This document shows positions 15,680 to 23,620 of a stretch of DNA of 30,656 nt, in pieces. The position numbers were made by a program, and so were the translations under genes. The DNA is from Schleiferiaceae bacterium (GTDB lineage Bacteria; Bacteroidota; Bacteroidia; Flavobacteriales; Schleiferiaceae), in the NCBI GenBank assembly GCA_030829675.1, contig JAURAE010000005.1, forward strand, positions 1 through 30,656, read 5' to 3'. A model generated the notes under the pieces. That model did no database searches. It was not told where the DNA came from and was given only the letters and a program-made list of their open reading frames with translations. Within the stretch, counting starts at the first letter, position 1. Every line of letters begins with the position of its first letter.

Positions 15680-15907
15680 TTAGTGCTCGTGACCTTCGTG
15701 AGATTCTTCAGCAGCTTCTTCAGTAGCTTCTTCCATTGCCTCTTCAGCAGTTGAATCTGCTTCTTCAGCAACTTCTTCAGTAGCTTCTTCCATTACTTCT
15801 TCTACTGCAGGCTCTTCAGCTGGTGCTTCAGCTTCTTCTGCAGGTGCTGCACATGCAGTCATAGCTACTGCTACTACTGCTGCGGCGAACCATTGTACCT
15901 TTTTCAT
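15680..15907 (-). CDS. Small acidic repeat lipoprotein
   Basis: A 75-residue protein with a lipoprotein signal peptide (MKKVQWFAAAVVAVAMTAC, Cys19). The mature part is almost entirely Glu, Ala, Thr and Val in repeats such as MEEATEE, and ends in SHEGHEH. It would be an unfolded, strongly acidic tail tethered to a membrane. The His-containing end could bind metal, but that is speculation. The repeats are also repeats in DNA (15715-15737 and 15772-15794 are identical). It follows glyS after 72 nt and is closed by a good terminator. The complete signal peptide, stop and terminator support it as a real gene. Function unknown. Confidence 0.8.
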   Translation of the reverse strand: MKKVQWFAAAVVAVAMTACAAPAEEAEAPAEEPAVEEVMEEATEEVAEEADSTAEEAMEEATEEAAEESHEGHEH

Positions 15908-15979
15908 AACGCGTTTGTTGAATAGATTAATAACAGTGGAAAATTAATTGAAAATCAAAACACTACGCAAATTTTTGCT

Positions 15980-17515
15980 TTAAAGTTTTTCAAGCTGTGT
16001 ACTGAGGGCCACTTTTTCGTTCACCAAGGCGGGTAATTCACCCACAGAAATGCGAATTTGCTCCATGGTATCACGGAATCGGACGGTTACTGTATGGTCC
16101 TCCAAGCTTTGGTGATCTACGGTCACACATAGTGGTGTTCCTGCGGCATCTTGACGACGGTAACGCTTTCCAATCGCATCTTTTTCATCGTATTGTACCA
16201 TGTGGTCGAACTTCAGAAGGTTCACAATTTCTCTGGCTTTTTCGGGCAGACCATCCTTCTTCAACAGCGGAAGAACAGCAACTTTATAAGGCGCCAAGAA
16301 AGCGGGAAGGTTCAATACGGTACGGGAAGATCCATCTTCCAAGGTTTCCTCCTGGAGGCTTGTGCTTAATACGGCCAAGAACATACGGTCCAATCCAATA
16401 GAAGTCTCTACGACGTACGGCACATAGTTCTCGCCGAGTTCAGGGTCGAAATACTGTAGTTTCTTACCGCTGAATTTTTCGTGCTGGCTCAAATCAAAAT
16501 CCGTACGGCTGTGAATACCCTCTAATTCTTTGAATCCAAATGGGAATTCAAATTCGATATCCGCAGCAGCATTGGCATAGTGGGCCAATTTTTCGTGGTC
16601 GTGGAATCTGTATTTCGCAATATCGAAACCTAAGCTCTTGTGCCAATTCAATCGGCGCTCTTTCCAAGTCTCGTACCACTCCATTTCAGTGCCAGGACGT
16701 ACAAAGAATTGCATTTCCATCTGTTCAAACTCGCGCATGCGGAAAATGAACTGACGTGCCACAATCTCATTTCTAAAGGCCTTTCCTATTTGTGCGATAC
16801 CAAAAGGGATTTTCATGCGGCCGGTTTTCTGAACGTTGAGGTAGTTCAAGAAAATTCCTTGAGCCGTTTCCGGGCGCAAGTACAACGTTGTCGCATCCTC
16901 AGCAACAGAACCTAATTGAGTGCCGAACATAAGGTTGAACTGGCGCACATCGGTCCAATTCATAGATCCACTCACTGGACACTTTATTTGCTCGTCTTCG
17001 ATCAGTTGCTTTACATCTGCGAGATCTTCCGCCTCCATCGCTTTTACAAATCTGTTCATGATGGTAGAGATCTGTTCTTGGTAGCCCATTACGCGTGGAT
17101 TGGTACCCAAGTATTGCTCCTTATCGAAGCTATCGCCAAATCGCTTTTCAGCTTTTTTAACTTCCTTCTCTATCTTTTGACGAATCTTCTCTACATGGTC
17201 TTCGATCAACACATCCGCGCGGTAGCGTTTCTTGCTGTCTTTGTTGTCTATTAGAGGATCGTTAAATGCGTCCACGTGACCCGAAGCCTTCCAAGTCGTT
17301 GGGTGCATGAAAATCGCCGAATCAATACCTACAATATTTTCGTGCATTTGTACCATTGCACCCCACCAATAGGCCTTGATGTTGTTTTTTAATAAGGCTC
17401 CGTTCTGACCATAATCGTACACAGCACTTAATCCATCATAGATTTCACTGCTTTGAAAGATGTAGCCGTATTCTTTGGCGTGGGAGATGACGTTTTTAAA
17501 CTGGTCGTCTGACAT
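15980..17515 (-). CDS. glyS: Glycine--tRNA ligase (class II, homodimeric type)
   Basis: Charges tRNA-Gly. The 511 residues are the single-chain alpha2 type found in Bacteroidota, not the two-gene alpha/beta enzyme of Proteobacteria. Class II features are visible: YDYGQNGALLKNNIKAYWW and TWKASGHVDAFNDPL near the N-terminus, RPETAQGIFLNY, motif 2 in AQIGKAFRNEI with REFEQMEMQFF, and motif 3 in VVETSIGLDRMFLAVL. A C-terminal anticodon-binding domain (about 400-500, PYKVAVLPLL) follows. It starts 11 nt after the marC stop on the same strand. Confidence 0.98.
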   Translation of the reverse strand: MSDDQFKNVISHAKEYGYIFQSSEIYDGLSAVYDYGQNGALLKNNIKAYWWGAMVQMHENIVGIDSAIFMHPTTWKASGHVDAFNDPLIDNKDSKKRYRADVLIEDHVEKIRQKIEKEVKKAEKRFGDSFDKEQYLGTNPRVMGYQEQISTIMNRFVKAMEAEDLADVKQLIEDEQIKCPVSGSMNWTDVRQFNLMFGTQLGSVAEDATTLYLRPETAQGIFLNYLNVQKTGRMKIPFGIAQIGKAFRNEIVARQFIFRMREFEQMEMQFFVRPGTEMEWYETWKERRLNWHKSLGFDIAKYRFHDHEKLAHYANAAADIEFEFPFGFKELEGIHSRTDFDLSQHEKFSGKKLQYFDPELGENYVPYVVETSIGLDRMFLAVLSTSLQEETLEDGSSRTVLNLPAFLAPYKVAVLPLLKKDGLPEKAREIVNLLKFDHMVQYDEKDAIGKRYRRQDAAGTPLCVTVDHQSLEDHTVTVRFRDTMEQIRISVGELPALVNEKVALSTQLEKL

Positions 17516-17526
17516 TGTACTAGACT

Positions 17527-18108
17527 TTATTGTGGGTTAAGTAGAGGTATGAGGTTGGTGAAGAACAACTTCACGGCAATGGCGAGCAAGATAACACCGA
17601 AAACCTTGCGCAAAATGCTCAAGCCACCTGGCCCCAAGACGCGTTCTAAGCGTTCTGTATTTTTCAGAACAGCATAGACTACGATCATGTTGGCCACAAT
17701 GGCAATCAGGATATTGATAGTCGCGAATTCTGCGCGAATAGACACTAAAGAGGTCATGGTACCCGCTCCGGCAATAAGCGGGAAGGCAATGGGTACAATA
17801 CTGGCAGTATTCGGAGTCTCCTCTTTATATAGCGTGATGCCTAAAATCATTTCCAAGGCCAGGAAGAAAATTACCAGGCTACCTGCGATGGCAAAACTTT
17901 GCACATTCACCCCGAGCAAATTCAAAATACTCTCTCCGACAAAAAGGAAGACGATCATAATGGCGCCCGCAACAACGGTTGCCTTTTCACTCTGAACGTG
18001 GCCGACTTTCTTGCGCAAGCTCACGATAATAGGGATACTCCCGAGAATATCGATCACCGCGAACAAGATCAAAAAAGCACTAAGTGCATCATTATAGTTA
18101 AATCCCAT
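17527..18108 (-). CDS. MarC-family integral membrane protein
   Basis: A 193-residue protein with six predicted TM helices and the MarC (UPF0056) pattern: FAVIDILGSIPI near residue 17, FAIAGSLVIFFLALEMILG near 72-90, and IAFPLIAGAGTMTSL near 105-120. The physiological role of MarC proteins is unsettled; the old link to multiple antibiotic resistance in E. coli was withdrawn. It is divergent from the DUF3109 gene and 11 nt upstream of glyS, so they probably share a transcript. Confidence 0.93.
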   Translation of the reverse strand: MGFNYNDALSAFLILFAVIDILGSIPIIVSLRKKVGHVQSEKATVVAGAIMIVFLFVGESILNLLGVNVQSFAIAGSLVIFFLALEMILGITLYKEETPNTASIVPIAFPLIAGAGTMTSLVSIRAEFATINILIAIVANMIVVYAVLKNTERLERVLGPGGLSILRKVFGVILLAIAVKLFFTNLIPLLNPQ

Positions 18109-18127
18109 AGCTGTTTAAATAGTAGTG

Positions 18128-18135
18128 CAAAATTA
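18128..18135 (-). promoter_or_regulatory. Candidate marC -7 promoter element
   Basis: The minus strand reads TAATTTTG, an exact TAnnTTTG match 19 nt upstream of the marC ATG. It would also serve glyS and the small lipoprotein. Confidence 0.4.
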
Positions 18136-18171
18136 GGGTCTTTGGTTGAGCTGCGCACTTAAAACCGATAT

Positions 18172-18179
18172 TAGCTTTG
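18172..18179 (+). promoter_or_regulatory. Candidate -7 element immediately before the DUF3109 gene
   Basis: TAGCTTTG matches TAnnTTTG, with a TTG at 18146-18148 (23 nt spacer, somewhat long). Only TATT separates it from the ATG at 18184, so a transcript from here would be leaderless or nearly so. Confidence 0.4.
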
Positions 18180-18183
18180 TATT

Positions 18184-18753
18184 ATGATAGAATTGGACGG
18201 AAAACTGCTCTCTGCAGATATTTTTAAAAAGGAATTTGTCTGTAACCTAGGTGCTTGCAAAGGCGCTTGCTGTGTAGAGGGCAATGCCGGTGCCCCGTTG
18301 GAGGAGGAAGAGGCGAAGTTGTTGGACCAATTATATCCTCAATTCGAGAGCTATCTTACCGACGCCGGTCGGGCGGCCGTTAAGGCCCAAGGCAAAAGTG
18401 TTGAAGGTCTAGGTGAATTAGAAACTCCGCTGATCGACGGAAAAGAATGCGCCTACACGGTCTTTGAAAAAGACGGCACAGCCTCTTGTGGAATCGAAAA
18501 GGCCTACCTCGACGGTAAGATCAATTGGAAAAAACCCATCAGCTGTCATTTGTATCCTATCCGGGTGGCAAAATACACCGAATTTGAAGCGTTGAATTAC
18601 GATCGTTGGAGTATCTGTAGTGCTGCATGTTCTTTAGGTGAAGAATTAAAAGTGCCCGTTTACCAGTTCTTAAAAGAGCCCTTAATTCGAAAATATGGGT
18701 ACGATTTCTATGCTGAATTAGAAAATGTGGCGAAAGAATTGGCCGCTCATTAG
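18184..18753 (+). CDS. DUF3109 family cysteine-rich protein
   Basis: A 189-residue cytosolic protein of a Bacteroidota-typical family without known function. It is Cys-rich: FVCNLGACKGACC gives C20, C25, C29 and C30, and further Cys occur in KECAYTVF, ASCGIEKAY, ISCHLYPI and WSICSAAC. The spacing recalls YkgJ-type zinc or iron-cluster binding proteins, so metal binding is likely. Family assignment by motif is good; role unknown. No terminator is evident after it. Confidence 0.9.
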   Translation: MIELDGKLLSADIFKKEFVCNLGACKGACCVEGNAGAPLEEEEAKLLDQLYPQFESYLTDAGRAAVKAQGKSVEGLGELETPLIDGKECAYTVFEKDGTASCGIEKAYLDGKINWKKPISCHLYPIRVAKYTEFEALNYDRWSICSAACSLGEELKVPVYQFLKEPLIRKYGYDFYAELENVAKELAAH

Positions 18754-18820
18754 GGTCCGATTTTTAGGTTTCAATCGACACGTTTAGAGTATCCTAGGGT
18801 GAGTCTGCCCAATCTCAATT

Positions 18821-18828
18821 TTGGCACA
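18821..18828 (+). promoter_or_regulatory. TTGGCACA site upstream of nrdB
   Basis: The same octamer as the groES site, resembling a sigma-54 -24 element. The -12 position reads GT instead of GC. It lies about 210 nt before nrdB and is followed by TTAATAACTGTGGG, a stretch weakly reminiscent of a DnaA box. Confidence 0.25.
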
Positions 18829-18873
18829 AAAACGGTTTGTTAATAACTGTGGGAAAAACCCAATTAGGTCAAC

Positions 18874-18904
18874 TTGATATTCCTTAAAATGATGACCATG
18901 TTTG
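18874..18904 (+). promoter_or_regulatory. Candidate nrdB promoter
   Basis: TTG (18874-18876), 20 nt, then CATGTTTG (18897-18904), one base off TAnnTTTG. Transcription would begin near 18911 and produce a leader of about 120 nt. Confidence 0.4.
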
Positions 18905-18910
18905 TATAAG

Positions 18911-19016
18911 CCGTTCGCCACGTCCAGTGGACATAACGGACAAAGCCGCCTAATACCGAAACATTTAAATAACTGATTTTCAGTCGTTTGATATTATTTT
19001 AAGCGGCTTAACGACT
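18911..19016 (+). promoter_or_regulatory. Structured 5' leader of nrdBA (candidate)
   Basis: Nested inverted repeats fill the presumed leader. CCGTT (18911-18915) pairs with AACGG (18935-18939), enclosing GTCC-AGT-GGAC (18922-18932). AAGCCGC (18943-18949) can pair with GCGGCTT (19003-19009). AGTCGTT (18982-18988) can pair with AACGACT (19010-19016). The last two are partly exclusive, which is what a switch or attenuator would look like. No known riboswitch core was recognised. The gene-free stretch 18754-19032 contains nothing else I can name. Confidence 0.35.
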
Positions 19017-19032
19017 ATTAATTTTTAGTAAG

Positions 19033-20010
19033 ATGCAGCAAGAACCCATACTTCAGGAAAACAAAAACCGCTTCGTGATTTTTCCAATCCAGCACAACGA
19101 TATCTGGCAATGGTACAAAAAACAAGAGGCGTCTTTTTGGACCGCTGAAGAGATCGATTTGCACCAAGATGTGGTTGATTGGAAAAAGTTGAACGACGAT
19201 GAGCGTTACTTCCTAAAACACATTCTAGCATTCTTTGCGGCATCGGATGGTATCGTAAACGAAAACTTGGCGGAAAATTTCGTCAACGAAGTGCAATACT
19301 CGGAGGCGAAATTCTTCTATGGTTTCCAAATCATGATGGAGAACATCCATAGTGAAATGTACTCCCTGTTGATCGATACCTTGGTGGATAATGATGCTGA
19401 AAAAGACGAGTTGTTCAACGCTATTGAGCGATTCCCCGCTATCAAGAAAAAAGCGGATTGGGCGTTGCGTTGGATCGAAAGCGAATCTTTCGCAGAGCGA
19501 TTGATTGCATTTGCAGCAGTGGAAGGTATTTTCTTCTCTGGTGCTTTCTGTTCGATTTTCTGGATGAAAAAGCGCGGTTTGTTGCCAGGTTTGGCGACCT
19601 CAAATGAATTCATCTCAAGAGACGAGGGTCTGCACCGTGATTTTGCTTGTCACTTGCACAACAACCACCTGAACAATAAAGTTCCGGTTGAGCGAATTAC
19701 CCAAATTCTTGTTGAAGCATTGGATATTGAACGTGAATTCATCACGGAATCACTTCCGGTGAACCTCATCGGTATGAATGCCAAGTTAATGTCTGAATAC
19801 CTCGAGTTTGTGACTGATCACCTCCTAGAAACTTTGAACTGTCCAAAGGTTTATAATACACCAAACCCATTTGATTTCATGGATATGATCTCATTAGAAG
19901 GGAAAACAAACTTCTTTGAGAAGCGTGTCTCTGAATACAAAAAAGCAGGTGTTGGTGAAGAACAGAGTAGTCACAATATCGATGATGCATTTGCAGATTT
20001 GAATTTCTAA
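19033..20010 (+). CDS. nrdB: Ribonucleotide reductase class I, small (radical) subunit
   Basis: Carries the di-iron site and stable tyrosyl radical needed by NrdA to reduce ribonucleoside diphosphates. The 325 residues contain the full ligand set D72, E103, H106, E164, E198 and H201, and the radical Tyr Y110 in NIHSEMYSLLI. This context matches eukaryotic R2 more than E. coli NrdB. The C-terminus DDAFADLNF is the tail that docks on the large subunit. It lies 47 nt upstream of nrdA in the order nrdB-nrdA, the reverse of E. coli. Confidence 0.97.
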   Translation: MQQEPILQENKNRFVIFPIQHNDIWQWYKKQEASFWTAEEIDLHQDVVDWKKLNDDERYFLKHILAFFAASDGIVNENLAENFVNEVQYSEAKFFYGFQIMMENIHSEMYSLLIDTLVDNDAEKDELFNAIERFPAIKKKADWALRWIESESFAERLIAFAAVEGIFFSGAFCSIFWMKKRGLLPGLATSNEFISRDEGLHRDFACHLHNNHLNNKVPVERITQILVEALDIEREFITESLPVNLIGMNAKLMSEYLEFVTDHLLETLNCPKVYNTPNPFDFMDMISLEGKTNFFEKRVSEYKKAGVGEEQSSHNIDDAFADLNF

Positions 20011-20057
20011 GACACCCCCACACATTTTCCGTAACTGAATAATCTCCGAGAACAACC

Positions 20058-22547
20058 ATGATGCGCGTATTAAAAAGAGATGGCCGCAAAGAAGCCGTTA
20101 AGTTTGATAAAATCACTGCAAGAATTGAAAAACTATGCTATGGCCTCAGCGAGTATGTTGATCCCGTATCTGTAGCAAAGCGTGTTATCGATGGGGTTTA
20201 CGATGGTGTAACCACGGCTGAGCTTGACAACTTGGCGGCCGAGACTGCTGCATCTATGACCATCAAGCATCCGGATTATGCCAATCTTGCGGCTCGTATC
20301 GCGGTAAGTAACTTGCACAAGAGCACCAAGAAAAGCTTTAGTGAAACCGTCACGGATTTGTACGAATACATTAATCCTGAAACCGGTAAGCCAGCACCGC
20401 TGATTGCTGATGACGTTTATGAGATTATCCAGAAAAATGCGGAGTATTTGGATTCTCAGTTGATCTATGACAGAGATTTTAGTTACGATTACTTTGGATT
20501 TAAAACACTAGAGCGTTCTTACCTATTGCGCATGCATGGTAAGATCGTAGAGCGCCCTCAGCACATGCTTATGCGGGTGAGTATAGGCATTCACAAAGAC
20601 GATCTTGAAAGTGCTCTTGAGACCTACGAGCTCATGAGCAAGAAGTACATGACCCATGCTACTCCTACGCTTTTCAATGCAGGGACGCCGAAGCCTCAAA
20701 TGTCTTCGTGTTTCTTGTTGACGATGAAGGAAGATAGTATTGACGGTATCTATGACACATTGAAACAAACGGCGAAAATTTCTCAAAGTGCTGGTGGTAT
20801 TGGATTGAGCATCCACAACATCCGCGCTACTGGGTCATATATTGGCGGTACTAACGGTACTTCAAATGGTATTGTTCCCATGCTTCGAGTGTATAACGAT
20901 ACGGCTCGTTATGTAGATCAAGGTGGTGGTAAGCGCAAAGGGTCTTTCGCCATTTACGTCGAGCCATGGCACGCTGATATCTTCGAATTCCTCGACTTGA
21001 AGAAGAACCATGGTAAAGAAGAAATGCGTGCGCGCGATTTGTTCTATGCCATGTGGATTCCAGATTTATTCATGGAGCGTGTAGAGACGAATGAAAATTG
21101 GACGTTGATGTGTCCAAACGAATGTCCAGGTCTATTTGATTGTCACGGTGATGAGTTTGTGAAACTCTACACCAAATATGAAAAAGAAGGCCGTGGACGT
21201 CGTACTGTAAAAGCTCGTGAGGTATGGTCTAAAATCATGGAGAGTCAAATCGAGACAGGTACGCCATACATGTTGTACAAGGATGCTGCTAACCTGAAGT
21301 CGAACCAACAAAACTTGGGTACCATTCGTTCATCAAACTTGTGTACGGAGATTCTCGAATATACTTCTCCCGACGAGGTGGCGGTTTGTAACCTTGCATC
21401 TATTGCATTGCCAATGTTCGTTACAGAACAAGGTGAGTTCGACCACCAGAAACTATTTGACGTAACCTACAAGGTGACGAAGAACTTGAACAAGGTAATC
21501 GATCGCAACTACTACCCAGTGGTAGAAGCAAGAAACTCAAATATGCGTCACCGTCCTGTAGGTCTTGGTGTACAAGGGCTTGCAGATGCCTTTATTAAAA
21601 TGCGCTTGGCCTTCGACTCTGAAGAAGCTAAAGCGTTGAACAAGGAAATCTTCGAAACAATGTACTACGCTGCGGTGACCTCTTCAAAAGATCAGGCTAT
21701 TGCTGATGGACCATATGAAACGTACAAAGGCTCGCCTATTTCCGAAGGGAAATTCCAGCACAATCTTTGGGGTGTAAAAGACGAGGAATTGAGTGGTCGT
21801 TGGGATTGGTCTACGTTGCGTGATGAAATTAAAAAGCATGGTGTCCGCAATTCATTATTGATGGCACCGATGCCTACAGCATCCACCTCTCAGATTCTTG
21901 GAAATAATGAGTGCTTCGAACCATATACTTCAAATGTGTACACTCGTCGCGTTCTTTCAGGTGAGTTCATTGTTGTAAACAAGCACTTGTTGCACGATTT
22001 GATTGAGCTTGGATTGTGGAATGAAGACATGAAGAATGCCCTAATGGCTTCAAACGGATCTGTCGCGAATATCGAAGGTGTTCCAGAAAACCTTAAAGCC
22101 ATCTACAAGACAGTTTGGGAGATTTCAATGCGTGATATTTTGGATATGGCAGCAGATCGTGGATTGTTCATCGATCAAAGCCAGAGCTTGAACCTCTTCA
22201 TGGAGGCTCCAAACATGGGTAAATTGACCTCCATGCACTTCTATGCATGGAAGAAAGGATTGAAGACTGGGATGTATTACTTACGTTCTAAGCCTGCGAC
22301 TTCTGCCATTAAGTTTACCGTGAAGAAAAATGCACAAACTAATGTAACGCCGGGCGTAAGTGAAGGCGCAACTGCTGATAAAGTAGATAAAACTCCTTCT
22401 GCAGTACCGGCCAGCGAGGCGGATATTGAGGCAAGAGTAAAGGCACAGAAAGCAGCCATGTCTTCAATGAATGATGCGCCGACCGATGCAGAAAAAATTG
22501 CTTGTTCGATTGATAACCCAGACGAATGCATTGCCTGTGGATCATAA
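20058..22547 (+). CDS. nrdA: Ribonucleotide reductase class I, large (catalytic) subunit
   Basis: Reduces NDPs to dNDPs. The 829 residues begin with an ATP-cone allosteric domain (about 1-90, VLKRDGRKEAVKFDKI), so dATP feedback inhibition is expected. Active-site residues are C218 (SSCFLL), C429 with N427 and E431 (NLCTE) and C444 (VCNLASI), the same numbers as human RRM1. The C-terminal tail ends ECIACGS, the shuttle cysteine pair. Between core and tail is a flexible Ala/Ser/Asp-rich linker (about 765-810). Two adjacent ATGs (20058, 20061) are possible starts. A strong terminator follows. Confidence 0.98.
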   Translation: MMRVLKRDGRKEAVKFDKITARIEKLCYGLSEYVDPVSVAKRVIDGVYDGVTTAELDNLAAETAASMTIKHPDYANLAARIAVSNLHKSTKKSFSETVTDLYEYINPETGKPAPLIADDVYEIIQKNAEYLDSQLIYDRDFSYDYFGFKTLERSYLLRMHGKIVERPQHMLMRVSIGIHKDDLESALETYELMSKKYMTHATPTLFNAGTPKPQMSSCFLLTMKEDSIDGIYDTLKQTAKISQSAGGIGLSIHNIRATGSYIGGTNGTSNGIVPMLRVYNDTARYVDQGGGKRKGSFAIYVEPWHADIFEFLDLKKNHGKEEMRARDLFYAMWIPDLFMERVETNENWTLMCPNECPGLFDCHGDEFVKLYTKYEKEGRGRRTVKAREVWSKIMESQIETGTPYMLYKDAANLKSNQQNLGTIRSSNLCTEILEYTSPDEVAVCNLASIALPMFVTEQGEFDHQKLFDVTYKVTKNLNKVIDRNYYPVVEARNSNMRHRPVGLGVQGLADAFIKMRLAFDSEEAKALNKEIFETMYYAAVTSSKDQAIADGPYETYKGSPISEGKFQHNLWGVKDEELSGRWDWSTLRDEIKKHGVRNSLLMAPMPTASTSQILGNNECFEPYTSNVYTRRVLSGEFIVVNKHLLHDLIELGLWNEDMKNALMASNGSVANIEGVPENLKAIYKTVWEISMRDILDMAADRGLFIDQSQSLNLFMEAPNMGKLTSMHFYAWKKGLKTGMYYLRSKPATSAIKFTVKKNAQTNVTPGVSEGATADKVDKTPSAVPASEADIEARVKAQKAAMSSMNDAPTDAEKIACSIDNPDECIACGS

Positions 22548-22569
22548 AAAATTCAGATAGTTTTAATTC

Positions 22570-22597
22570 AAACCCCGAGATTTCTCGGGGTTTTTTT
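22570..22597 (+). terminator. Rho-independent terminator after nrdA
   Basis: AACCCCGAG (22571-22579) pairs perfectly with CTCGGGGTT (22584-22592) around ATTT, followed by T to 22597. Confidence 0.92.
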
Positions 22598-22696
22598 ATG
22601 GCTTTAAGTTGTTCATCTTGTGTGAGTTAAAAAGTAAAGAGGCTTGGATTTACATTTTGCTTTTTGTAACTTAGTGAGGAACAAAACCTTTACGTT

Positions 22697-22828
22697 ATGC
22701 CAACGAATACCACAGCAGGTAGAAGTGGCAATGCACCCAAAATGACCAAGAGCCAGTTGTATGGCCAAATCGCCTTGGTTATTGCGATCATCGCAGGCAT
22801 TGTTGCCTTCACCGTTATTGTCGTTTAA
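22697..22828 (+). CDS. Small single-pass membrane protein (43 residues)
   Basis: The frame begins MPTNTTAGRSGNAPKMTKSQ and then has one hydrophobic helix (about 22-43, LYGQIALVIAIIAGIVAF...). It ends at TAA 22828. The purine-rich stretch GAGGAACAAAACC upstream may help ribosome binding, and TTG-N20-TAACTTAG (22644-22674) is a possible promoter. It fills most of the otherwise gene-free stretch 22548-22882. The codon use and the sharp soluble-then-TM layout suggest a real gene. Function unknown. Confidence 0.6.
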   Translation: MPTNTTAGRSGNAPKMTKSQLYGQIALVIAIIAGIVAFTVIVV

Positions 22829-22860
22829 GAATCTCTTATTTGAGGTTAATTGTGTTTGAC

Positions 22861-22880
22861 GTAGATTATCTTTGATCTAC
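22861..22880 (+). promoter_or_regulatory. Palindrome around the -7 box of the TerB/DnaJ gene
   Basis: GTAGAT (22861-22866) and ATCTAC (22875-22880) form a perfect inverted repeat flanking TATCTTTG (22867-22874), an exact TAnnTTTG box. The ATG at 22883 is only 8 nt beyond the box. An operator overlapping the promoter would look like this. Confidence 0.4.
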
Positions 22881-22882
22881 GA

Positions 22883-23620
22883 ATGAAACGCCTATTTCAA
22901 ATTTTTGGAGGTGGTCTAGGCTGGAGTCTAGGTGGACCTATTGGTGCTCTTTTGGGAGTGGCCTTTGGGAATATGGTGCATGACCTTGTTCACGGAGAGG
23001 ATCAACCGAACACGCAAAGTAGGCAAGGGAGTTCGCCTAGTGACTTTCATATTTCACTTTTAGTGTTGGCCGCACGTGTCATAAAAGCTGATGGAAAGGT
23101 TGAGCAAAGTGAACTTGACTTTGTGCGCCAACAGTTCGTAGGCATGTTCGGCAAGGAAAGAGCCAACGAAAGCTTTAAAGTCTTCAAGACAATAGTAGAT
23201 CAGCCTATACCGTTGACTAAAGTCTGCGCACAAATCAACAGTTTCACGACACACGCCACTCGTTTACAGCTTATTCATTTCCTTTTTAAACTCGGTCTCG
23301 CAGATGGGCATTTGCACGATCAGGAATTGGCCGAAATCAAACGTATTGCACGCAATCTTCGCATCAATCCATATGACTTTGCTTCCATTGAAGCGATGTT
23401 CCATAAAAACCAAGATGCAGATTGGGCGTTTAAGGTATTAGAAGTGCCAAGCAATGCTGCAGAATCTGAGGTAAAGAAAGCCTATAGGAAAATGGCGATG
23501 AAGTTTCATCCCGATCGTTTGGTAGATGCTGGAGCTGAAGCTCAAGCGGCAGCGAAGGAAAGCTTCTTGAATGTGCAAAAAGCCTACGAGCACATTTGTA
23601 AACAGAAAGGTTGGAACTAA
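22883..23620 (+). CDS. TerB / DnaJ-domain co-chaperone (DjlA-like)
   Basis: A 245-residue protein with three parts. A Gly-rich hydrophobic N-terminus (FGGGLGWSLGGPIGALLGVAFG, about 8-29) may anchor it in the inner membrane. A TerB domain follows at about 55-165 (AARVIKADGKVEQSELDFVR). A C-terminal J domain at about 179-245 has HPD at 209-211, which would stimulate DnaK ATPase. The architecture is that of E. coli DjlA. Its stop overlaps the next start in TAATG. Confidence 0.9.
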   Translation: MKRLFQIFGGGLGWSLGGPIGALLGVAFGNMVHDLVHGEDQPNTQSRQGSSPSDFHISLLVLAARVIKADGKVEQSELDFVRQQFVGMFGKERANESFKVFKTIVDQPIPLTKVCAQINSFTTHATRLQLIHFLFKLGLADGHLHDQELAEIKRIARNLRINPYDFASIEAMFHKNQDADWAFKVLEVPSNAAESEVKKAYRKMAMKFHPDRLVDAGAEAQAAAKESFLNVQKAYEHICKQKGWN

